A stretch of 64,000 bases of DNA from Apricaphanius iberus (lineage: Eukaryota; Chordata; Actinopteri; Cyprinodontiformes; Aphaniidae): NCBI GenBank assembly GCA_028564705.1, contig JAPXFQ010002153.1, positions 372,001 to 436,000 on the forward strand. Reading direction: 5' to 3'. Shown here one piece after another: positions 25,701 through 37,700 of this stretch (its first letter is position 1; every line of letters begins with the position of its first letter). Position numbers and translations under genes: made by a program. The notes beneath the pieces are model-generated. The model saw nothing but the letters and a program-made list of their open reading frames with translations. It made no database searches and had not been told where the DNA came from.

Positions 25701-28700
25701 TAGGACGGAGTGTTTGGACACGGAGGTCACCGTTTGTGTACACACAAACACGGGCAGAGGTGAGGCCTCAGTAAACGGAGTACGAGGCAACAGCCCCGTG
25801 AGGTTGTGTTTGGTACTGGCCTCAGTAGAACAGAGACGGTTTTACGGCACATAAAAGCGGCTTGGGCCAGATTCACGTGCGTGAAGGAGGGAGAGGTGAC
25901 TGTGAAGAGCCAAAGAAAAACCGACAAGCGTTCCCCGGGGCTTGTTGTGGCGCGGCAAAGTTTACACAAGAGTCCCGGTCGAGCTCTGACCTCCTCGGAA
26001 AGTTGGTTACGCCGGCTTAAACTGCGAGCGTGTCACATGCTTACTGGAATGCCAAGCCGGCCTTCCTTTACAGCAGATTACTATGATTGCCTCTGATGGC
26101 CTGCTCTAACGTCTAATTGCCCCTCTCTATACACCCCTCCCTTTAGGAGAAGGCAGGATCAGCCAGAAAACCTGCAAGCCCGCTCAGAACCCAATCGACA
26201 CTCGGCGCAGACGGGGAGAAGTCTTCGACGTTACGAGGAACCCACATAGTGGCTTACCTGGCCTCTCCTTGCCTGTTCCTTTACTCTCGGCCAGCTTCTG
26301 TATTAAGCTGTCCTCTGAAGTGTTCTCGATATTCCTCACAAATTCGTTGTGCACCTAGAGAAAGAAAAAGGACATGCATGAATTGAATGCTTTTTGGACA
26401 ATCATTGGGAATATTATCTGACACCGTGAAGCCCCACAACAACAAAAAGTCACTAAACTCTGCTGCATTTGTACACGAAGGAGTCAGGAATGGTTACAGG
26501 TGTGTTTATGGGTCTAGATAAATACTTAGTTTGTGGCGTCCGCTGACGCAACTGGTTGAATTCCCCATATGTGGAAACTGGATCTCTGAGAGGGCATATG
26601 TGACCCTTTAATATCCATCATTACCTTTCCTAGTGCACTGCTTTACCAATGAAATTTCTATTATTAAAAAAGTAAAAACCAATACCGATAATTTCCCATA
26701 TTACATGTCAATGCCAATACTCAACGATAATATCGGCCATCTCTATTAAAAATTAATAAGAAGGTTATTGTTCTGATCAGGACTGACTTAACACTCCATA
26801 AGGAAAAAAATAAAATAAAAATCATACGATTCTGGTCAGAAAAGAATTGTATCAATGTAGTCGGGAACAAGAAGGATATAAAAATATTTATGCAATCAGA
26901 TTAGTTTCCTTCAGAAGATGTATTTCAGGTTGTATTCTTTGGAATACAACCTGAACATTGGAACACCTCTGTGGCGAGGTGCCATGAATTGCCTGCAGCA
27001 CAATTGGCTCAAAACCTGGGTGCTCTCTTATGCAGGTGGTAAAAGCTAGCTGACCTCTAGCTACACATGACCCAAACCACTTCATAGTCCAGCAGGACGA
27101 AGCAGAGGGATGTTGCAAAGTTCAAAGATACCCATGGTAGAGACTCAGGCAAATGCAACATTATATATAGGCGACTATTCATCATCCACTCCATGAAACA
27201 CGTATTAATGCTCAGCAGCCTTCATATAGTTCTTCAATGCATTTGCATTGCACTAAATTGCATTCATTGTGATGAACATATGAAGCTGAAATAGGGTGCC
27301 TACTGTATCCCTAATTTATACAATTTTATACAATATAATTTATACAATATTATAGTCATTATGGCCTTTAGTAAAAGAGATTTTAGGAGGTGGTTGTGCT
27401 TTTTTCTATAATCTACATAAGCTCAGAGCTATACATACTGTCTCAGTTGTTCAGCACTTTTTAATAATAATTTTTAATTATATCTGAAACACCAATATAG
27501 TCGAAATCTTAATTTCTGATACAAACTCTGCCGATAAAAATCAATAACACGCAAAGACGTCTACCTAACTGTTCAAGGTTGGCTCCGGAATGCAGCAGCC
27601 ACAGGATACATTGCAAGTTTTGGGTAACAAACAAAAATATCTCAAAAACTAGATGTCATATTTTGACTTTCTGAGTAAGAGGAGAAGTAACTCAAGTGTT
27701 TGATGTATAATATGTGCATAGTATGAAAGTAAGGTATAAAGAAACTATAACGAATATTCATGCGTGCTTAATTTATATGTAGGCGCAAAAGGCTTTGTTT
27801 ACATACAGCCAGCAAAATAATACCAGCGCACTACAAATTGAGGTTGCAAACACTGCAGTTTTTTGGGGGTTTTTTGGAATACAGCTGGTAATATTTCTAT
27901 GATGCTGACAGATTCTGACAACATCACTCAGTGCGTTCGCTTTAGTCCTGAAAAGGGGTTAGAATTAAAAGAAAACTGAAAAGACGAACCACATCTAGAG
28001 ACTTTCTTGAATTCCGCTTAAATTTAATGTATTAAAAGTTTTAAACCAGCATTTTTGCTAATTTAAGGAGCACCATATGTGACCGGCAAAACCATGCATA
28101 ATTTCAAACTTCTTAAAAGGATCGTTTAAAACCACATATTAATTATCTAATTCAGTGATTTCTTTTCCGTTTTTGCTTACGCACACCTAATGCGGCTCCA
28201 ACTTTTTGGATTTGCAACATTTACTGTGTTTATTTTGCATTTTTAACCATACCATAGGGCTCTGTCCTGGGGCCCCTCCTTTTCATTATATACATTCTTC
28301 CAATTGGTTACATTTTTCGCAAACACAACATCCACTTTCACTGCTACGCGGACGACACCCAGCTCTACCTTTCTACCCAACCGTCTTCTTCACTCCCCCC
28401 AACCTCCCTTACCCTCTGTCTCCAAGAAATTCATTCTTGGTTTTCTTCCAACTTCCTCAAATTGAACAGTTCCAAAACAGAGTCCTCCTGGTCGGCACGC
28501 CCCACACTCTCTCCAAATCTGACAGTTTTTCCATTTCCATCAACAACTCGCCTGTCCTTCCCTCCCCCCAGGTTAAGAGTCTGGGTGTTGTCCTCGATAG
28601 CACACTCTCTTTTCACTCCCACATAAATAGCATCACCCGGTCTGCATTCTTTAATCTGCGCAACATCTCTCGTCTTCGCCCGTCTCTCACCCCCCACACC

Positions 28701-31700
28701 ACCGCCATCCTGGTCCACAGCCTTGTTACCTCCCGCATTGACTACTGTAACTCCCTACTTTTTGGCCTTCCCAACAAATCCCTCCAGAAACTCCAACTCC
28801 TCCAAAACTCTGCAGCACGCATCATCACCCAGATCCCCTCCTCTCACCACATCACCCCCATTCTACAACAACTCCATTGGCTTCCAGTTAAACAAAGAAT
28901 TAACTTCAAAATACTCCTCATCACGTTCAAAGCACTTCACAATCTGGCCCCCCCATACATATCTGATCTCCTGCACATCGCCACTCCTGTTCGTTCACTC
29001 CGCTCCTCCTCTTCCCTCCATCTCTCTGTCCCCCCTGCCCGCCTTGTCACTATGGGGCATCGAGCATTCTGCCGCTCCGCCCCCCGCCTCTGGAACTCTC
29101 TCCCCCCTGATCTCCGTACCATCGACTCTCTTCCACTTTTTAAATCCACACTGAAAACTCTCCTGTTCAGACGGTCCTATGACATCTAGTCACTCTCACC
29201 TTATCAATGTTGTTCTGCTTTGTTTGATTATTATCTTTTATTACTTTATTTTTATTATTACTATTATTATTGTTGACAATGTTTTAAATTGTTCATTTGT
29301 GCAGTGTCCTTGGGTGTTTTGAAAGGCGCTATATAAAATAAATGTATTATTATTATTATTATTATTATACCATTTTCACAGTTGGAGCACTGTCAGAGGA
29401 TGTCTTTGTTACTGCTATGGATGCCCTTTGGCCAGAATCACACAAAGGTTAGTGTTTGTTTGCACGTGTGCCTTCGAGTTTAGTAAGGGGTGTTGTGAAA
29501 GCGGTGTATAGGCATGAAGATAAAGACGAGACCATGGCATCACAACAAACGTACTGATACTACAAGCGCTAGCGAGTGGCCCCGCCATCAAAGCGAGCCA
29601 CACTCACACACATGTGTGTGTGTAAGTTTGTATGTGTGTGTGTGCGTGTGTCTGCCCCAACCCCCTTCACCATCTCCCCCCAGCCCCCCTACTTCTGGGC
29701 CCCAGTGGTGAGGTAGAGTGCATTAGCCATCTCTGCCCTGCCTGGCAGCAGAAGATGAAGGGTGGGGGTGGGTGTTGGTGGTGAGCGTTGGGGGGTGAGG
29801 TGGTAAGAAGGTTGCCGTGGCGAGGGAGCATGCTCGCTGCGGCACACGCAATCCGTTAGGCGCTTCTGGCATGATGGGGGTGGGGGTGTGGGGGTGTGTG
29901 TGTGTTGGTGGGGGGGGCTAATGTCATCAATGTGTCCACCCGGCTCATCTCCTTCTCTCTCAGAACGCGCACGCATACTCTCGCATGTCAACACAAACGG
30001 GAAAAGAAAGAAAGAAAAGAAAGGAGAAAAAAAAAACAAAAAACATAAAGGTCCTCGTCTCCACGGAGACCTTCGCCCGCATGGTTGAAAACATGCGTCT
30101 GCCCCGCAGCCACCCTCACTCACACACAAACGTTCACTTACAAAAACAAACACAGCACGCACAGCGACAGACACACCTGCCTCTGACAGTGAGCCGATTT
30201 AACTCGCTCTCTGCGACACACTTCTCCCCACTTAGGAGCTTTAGAAAGGTAAGGTTGCTTCTCTGAGCCATTGCGCTCTGCAAGCTCTCTGAAGATAACT
30301 GATAAGAAGTTGCAATTGTTTTGGCTCTGTTAAACGGCTGCAGCCGCTTGTCAATGACAGTTTAATAACTCAGATTAGCTTAGCTTTAAGCCCTACTAAT
30401 GGAGGATATTTGAGTAAACGAACAAACAGCCGTTTTGCAGTTGTTTTATTTAACAGTGACTGAGCCAGAAGCTTGTATTTTTATTTCACCTTTTAATGTT
30501 AGATTACAACCAGAAACATCCAAAAATGTAAAAGAAAAATATTAAACTCGGAAGCAGAAGTAAAGAAACGCATGAAAGTAAAAAGAAAGCATCCCCCGCA
30601 GCATAATGCTGCCACCACCAGTTTTGTGTTTTTGTTGTTTCAGAAGCAAAGTAGCAGCCAGACACTATTGGTCGAATCAGGATGATTAAGGGTTGAACAG
30701 GACATGCAAGCACCTCTATGAAAGCTGGACCTGTGCTGCTCTGGAGGATACAGCACTGTATTAAATTTTTTTTTTTTTAAATGAAAGAATCCAAGGCCTA
30801 ATGCTGCGTTCGCACCGCCCCAAACGCCAGCGTCAGTTGCGGCAAGATTACATGTAAAGTCTATGGTCGAGACGTCAGAGATCCGTCAGGGGCTCTGCGG
30901 TGCGTTGTGTACGTTGGCTCCTTCAACTTCACTTGTGTTTCATACAGCAACGTAGCAACGCAAGCGACGCAGAACTTTTGACGGACCCCAAGCGTTGCAT
31001 GCATTTTATGACATGCGTCAGACTTCATCCGTTGGATGCGTTGCTCGACACATCCAACGGATGCAGTCTGAATGCAGCATTAGAAAAGTGAGTGTTTTAC
31101 AATCAATTACCCCAAAGACGGAGTGAAAAATAAATAAATAAAAAACCTTTAAACACAGTTGGCAATCTTCAACAGAGCAGACGTCCCAGCAAATTTACCC
31201 AGTGGCGACATTGTGGGGAATTTAGAGAAGTTATCTGCAACCTTAACATCCCAAAGAGCCATCTTTGCCTTAAGGTCTGCAACCGTTTTGGAGTCACAAA
31301 TGCTCCCTGGCCGTTAAGAACAAAGAAAACTAATTTATGGTAAAGATCTACTAAAGAAAATGTGTTGTCATTTTTTTTTTTAAAGAACCTTGCTTCTATT
31401 ACTAGGTTTAAAAAACACAGAAAGAAGATGGATACATTTTTTTTTCTGTGGGGTGTTGATATTTGTGGAAAATTATGAATGTGTACCTACAGTAGACCAG
31501 AGTAAAAAAAAAGTAATAAATCAATTAAGAATAAGAGCAGCAGCACATGAGATGAAACAAATAAGAACATTGAATATAAATTCTCAATTATATGATTAGG
31601 CTACTTCTCGTACCAAAAATAAGACTAATAAGAGCTAGAATAAAAGCTAATTAAAACAAAAATAAACTACACTGGAAAATAATCAGTTTGAGCACTCCTA

Positions 31701-34700
31701 GATATTTTATACCGGATGAAAAGGTGCGCTTCAAAAATTTCAACTACTTACTTTAAAAAAAATATCATCCATGCAAAATATTGATTTGGGGTCATAAAAA
31801 TAAACAGAAGAGCTGCAGGTGACACAGCGTTCATGCAGCAGCGTGTCTCACATAAAGAAAGAAACTTCAAATATTCAATGAGCGAATCCATTGTGCGTCA
31901 TTATGCACATTTTATGGATGGATGCTGCAGCATATATGTAGCCTACTTCACATAACTTGCAATTGCTATATAATCTGAAGACATACGTATGAACATAATT
32001 CTTATTCAAATTCTCTTTTTTCTTCTCAGGTCATAGACAGGTTGTGGATGGGGGGCTGTTGCTTGTGTGTTCGTCTTTATGCAAAGTGCTCTACAAGTCT
32101 GAACATGGGGCTTACATTCACAATTTTGGTATCTCTCAGTGTCCAAAAAGTGCGTAAGCAAGGTTCTTAATGTGCTTGAAGTTGCTCACAATTTTCTGCC
32201 AGGTTTCTTTCTATAAATGCCAAAATTGGCATGGAAAGTTGCCTACATAGTTTTCAGAACCTGTTTTGTGCGTACGAAAGCTTTATAAATGAGACCCCTG
32301 GCCAAGAACAATGTGTCCAATGATACATGATGCAGTTAGAAATTGGTTGAACAAGTATTAATTGTTTGAGTCTTAATGAAAAAATGTCTATATTCTCAAA
32401 AAAGAAAAGAAGCAAACAAAAGATATATCCAAATGGCCATTTTAATTTTAATAGATGAGACCAAAGTAGAGATGTTTGACCAACAAAAAGCTTCATATTT
32501 GGCAAAAACCAAACAGAGCATATCAACATAAACTCCTCATAACAAATTTGAAGCATGGAGGTGGGGAGGTTATGATTTGAGCTTGTTCTGGAGCCAAAGG
32601 ACTTTGGAGGTCGCCTTAAACCCCTCTGTATACCGAAGCACTCTAGAGTCAAAATGTAAAACCATCTGCCCAACAGCTGAAGCTTTCCCCAGGCTCAGTC
32701 GTCAACAGCACAAATACTTCAAACAAAGCAGGCAATCTGAAAGAGAATTCAGCAGAAGTCTCCAAAACTCAGAGAACTAAAGTAATGTTCCTGAAGAGGT
32801 AGTTAAAACTCCTCCACACTGATCTTAATGAGTGGAGAAGTCACAGAAAACGACTACATCTAGTTGTTGCCAACAGGAAGCGCTACCTGCTGTGGGATCG
32901 TGTGGTGAATCAAACTTTTCCTGTGTATGTCGGAGTTCGCCCTCCTCGAGGTGTACACCAAAACCATGACTACAATGCAAATGTCTGTTTCCAAAGTGAA
33001 AATCTCTAAACTAAAGATAAAAGAGATTTTATATGCGACATCCCTAAGATACATGAAGCAGCTGTATTGCCCCCAGATGAAACTGAGTTGCATATAAGCC
33101 AGCCAAAAAAAAAAAAGAAGTGGTCATCAAACGTCTTTCAAAAATGCATTTTTCCCCAAAAACACGTAAGCCGTGCTTTCTGGTGTGACGTCCTTTACTG
33201 AATAAGATGACAAGTTGTATGTGTAACACATGGAAGATCTAAGAAGGGGCACATGAGCTGTAACAGGCTGCTGGAAGTAAACAGGATTTTATCCAGCTGT
33301 TTGCTTATTGCTTTTTTCCTTAGTTACATGGATATTTTCATTTTAGATAAGAGGTAAAAAAAGAATAAATTCGTTAAAGTATTATATATCAAGGAGTTAA
33401 TCACTTTTTCACTTAGATTTAAATGTTCTGCATACTTCCCAGTAAACGGTGCAATATGTAAAAACAGTGTAATGTCCCAATCATCTTGGAAGGAAGGTTA
33501 AATTGAAATAGATTTCGATCTCAGTCGGCTGGCTGGTTTTTGTCATTTTACAAACGCTACTACGGGACGTCGTCATTGTTTACGATATCTGTCCCGCGTT
33601 CAAGCTTCCTGGTTCCACACCCAATCCACCTGTGAGCCCACAAGGTTGACAAGACTTCAACACAAACAGTGTACTGCCATTTGTAATCTGACACCGAGCG
33701 GGCTAAAGGCTAAAGCTGAGCTAGCAACGCTAGCAGTAAATAAAGAAAAAAATAGTGAGCTCGAAAAAAATATCTAAACCTACTTTTCAATTACCATCAA
33801 CTCAACATTGCAATACATTGTATTTATCTACTTATTAAGTAACCGTATACAACTCGTTTCTAAGGTAGCCAGCCCAGACACCCACACAAACTCTATGTAA
33901 TTTAAAGAAGATACATTTTTTTGTCCAGTGCTACAAAAAGAACAAAAAAGTGACCTTAAACAATTTTTGAGCTCGGACTAATGAGCACACAATTAAACAT
34001 CAATGAGTAGGCATTTTGGTGTCTGCAGTTCCTCTAACGGCCACATGGTGCACACTCAGCAGTGCATTCAGCAAACTCCGCAGAGCAGCTATAAGAACTT
34101 ATGGTTTTGATATACAGTTACAGAGCTAAAAAGAAAAATTAATTGTAAATGTTGTACGGGCAGTGCATTTTTCATTTTGCATGAAAATCGTAAGTATACG
34201 ATTTTAATTTGGTTCTCTTTTTTTTTCTTTTTTTTAATCGAAGGTGGCACATATGCCGTTTTACAAACACACACACACGAGGGATGCACTGATATGGATA
34301 CGAGTTGTAATCTACTCCTATCCATATTGGTTAGCTAACCAATATCATGAACAGATACTCAAAATGGAGAATCTATGCAATAATTTCACAGAACACTATT
34401 TATTTAGTTATTTTTCACTTGAAATTTTTGTTTTGTGGTCATTTTTATTAATATTTGATTTTTTTTTTATGTAATTCACCATAATTTGTTGTAGCCATCA
34501 TATTAAAAAAGGTATTTTATTTATTGCATTTTTTGTGTGTGTTAAAAGTATCGGCATTGGTACCGGCAAGTACTCAGATCCAAGTATCAGTATTGTATCG
34601 GTTTGAAAAAAAGTGGTATCGTTGCATCCCTAATACACACACATTTCACAAATATATGTTAAAAAATAAGTCAATCATCTAATGAGATAATGAAAAAAAA

Positions 34701-37700
34701 CTTTAAATAATTGGTTTGTTCTGAGTATATCAAAACACACCTTGTCCTGACAGCTGGGAGGCAGAGAGAGTTTTTATTTAACAGAACCATATCGCCCTCT
34801 ATAGGCAATAAAATTAGAGCTGCAAAAAACTAATGAAAACATGCCAATAGAATGTAGTTAAGTCTAGACGTGTTCATCAACCATTAAGTCTAACCAATGA
34901 ATAAATATTGAAAGAAATTACCTAGATAACATTAAATACTGATCAACGTAGCTCTGACTGATTCTTTCCAGCTGCACCTGATGCAGTTTTAAGCCCTTTT
35001 CCAGAGACAATGAGATCAGTACTGAAATTTCATCCGTCAGACATACTATCTGGTAAGAATCTGGACTTCTGCAAGACCTTGATAGTCTGAAAATTAGGAT
35101 TTAACCAGCTTTGGAATCAAAGGATGAATGGATCACTTTTTAGTGTTTAGCTCAATTATTTCCCAGATGAAAGATCACGAGGCTAATCCAGTTAGCAGGG
35201 CCTCGGATCAAGAAAGACACCTTCCCATCAGCAACGCCTGAGAAAGACTTACCTCTCCTATCTGAACGTGCGTTTCCTCCACCGACTGAGAGTATGACCG
35301 AATGATCTCCTTCATGTGGAGAATGTGGTTTTCCTCAATGTCTTGGAATCTCTGAAACAAAGATCGATATGTAAAGTTAAGCGGTGGCGGCGCAGCAAAT
35401 CCATCTCTGCTTCTTTAAGCTCTTCTTGTGATATAAACTTGATGGCATGCAGTTAAGTGTATTTTTCAAAGAAAAATATTTTTGCGTCTCGACTTTCTCG
35501 CTGTGGCCTCCTGTGTGACTGTCTGGGTGGTCTGAGGCGCACGCACACTTAAGTCCTTTCACAAGATGTCAATTGTGATCATCTTAGGAACTGATGAGGA
35601 TTCATTTCTTTTGGGGGGTTGATTTTACTGCACCGCTGTACGGAGATCACAGGATTGAATGCTGCTATTGAAATCAGGGTTTTCTACATAAACTGGGACG
35701 CCTGAGTACAAACATTCATGGAGAGGAAAATCCCAGCATTAAGGGAAGATTAGCTCTTAATCATCAGAAAACGCCCAGCTAAAGAGCCTCTCAAGTCTGC
35801 CTGTGCGGCACAGGGGCACGCACCCAAAGAGCCAGCAAATGTATTCACACAACTTGAGCTATAGCTTATATTATCATGTTACAGGTCACATGTCACGGTT
35901 AGCATGTTGCGACCACAAAGCTCGGTGAAGGGATACATTGTCAAATAAAAATCTGAAAACTGTGAGTTGTTTCGAAATCAACCCCTTTCAGCGGTTCGTC
36001 TCGACCGTCCCTGCAAATCTAGAGAATAAAACTTTTGCCCATTCATTGCACAATAGCTCAAAATGTCAGTCATTATTGCCACAGATTTTCAATCAGATGA
36101 ATTCTGTATGTGGGCTTTGACTAGGCCATCTTGACCTAAGGATATGCTCTGATTTGAAACATAACATTTTAAGCTAGACTGTATGTTTGCTGTCCTGCAA
36201 GAAAATCGAAGTTGCGAAATTTGTCTACCAATTTGGTGCTTGAATGTTCACTGATTGGACCACATTTTATCACGGCTATCTGATAACAGGGATCTGAATT
36301 TTTTTTTTATAGATTTGATTTTTACAAACTGGCCTTAAAACTATTCATCCTTTTTAAGCAAAACTCCTCAATTTATTTCAGATTCAGTTCAAAAGTACAT
36401 CTACTCATGCCAAAGGGAAATGTATTTTTTTCCTAACTCATATTATTGGAGTATCTTCAAAGAGTGGTCATGGATGCTATTGCTGTGGACAAGAAAGATC
36501 TTCAGAAGCAGTCCATCTTGCAACGACTCTGAAAAGGCCTCTTGCTAACAGCTCAATATCCAGGCAGCGGAGACAATGTTTCCCAGTAAAATGTCTTGGA
36601 TGACTCCAATCAGTTGTTAGCAAGAACTGCTAATCTACAATATTTGTTTTTGCCACCTCTATTTCAAATTTCTGTCTGGGCTGCATAGTTAGGAAGCGGG
36701 ACAGAGAATCATTGGTTTATCGATTATGATGATGGTTTAAACATCTTGGACCACCTGTTTTTGATCCATGACGTTAAATCCCAATAAAAGGCAATAAAGG
36801 TAATGGTGTGACACAAAAAAAAAAACATGAAAAAATTTCTAAGGGGTACTTCCCTTTACTACCAGCTAGCACATGCAGAGAAACAGAACACACATGCATG
36901 AGCTCCTGTGATGTCAGACAGCCCATATGTTTGGTGTTTATAATTAAATGTCCACATGTGCAGCTTGGGAGATGAGCCGTAGACGGTGATCCAGGGGAAG
37001 CGAGAGCCGCAACACTGCTTCCTCTGCCGACGGAGGAGAGGAGAACAAAACAAAAAAAAGAAAAAAGGGAAAAACGGCGGGGCCTAACTAAAACCAGCTC
37101 TAGTGGCAATGCTGCTGCGGTACATGAGGATATGGAGGTCCAATTCCGTTGAGCTGATTTTAATTTGGAGTTTATCTAATCAGCCCCTCAGATGGATCCA
37201 ATCAGGGCCTTTATAGAACGATTCCGTTACAGAGGAAAAAACACAATCTGGAGATGATGCAGGACCCAAAACACGGAACAGACAAGCACCGGACTAACAG
37301 ATTACACAACAAAGCGTTGCGTTCCCCCACAAGACAGACAAGAAGCAGAGTTAGCGAGCACATTTTTCATTCGAGCACAGAGGGAGGAGAGAAAACTAAA
37401 GATTTCAAAAACCTGTGCAGTTTCTGCCATCTTCTGTTCAAATTCGGACTTGGCCGTCGCGTATTTCTCCACGTATGACTTGTAGGTCTCTGTGGCCTTT
37501 TTGGCCTTCACTCCAGCCTGTGAGGTGTAAACAAACAGATAAACGGCTTACACCGGTTCGCTTTTCGGATCCAGTTAAATGTATGAGAGTGAGAGCAGAG
37601 ATCAATTCAACATGTGAGCGTAAGCGCCGCTCAGGGTTCGGGTTTCTGTAAAGGCCAGAGCGCCAGGACACACTTCGTCATGCCACATTACCACACTGAG

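Noticed and set aside
28206..29189. 327-codon open frame on the plus strand, the longest in the window
   Set aside because: It is a LINE reverse transcriptase C-terminus read through a frameshift; the true catalytic YADD lies in another frame. Not a host gene.
29689..30174. 161-codon minus-strand ORF
   Set aside because: Driven by G/GT and A/G simple tracts; low-complexity translation.
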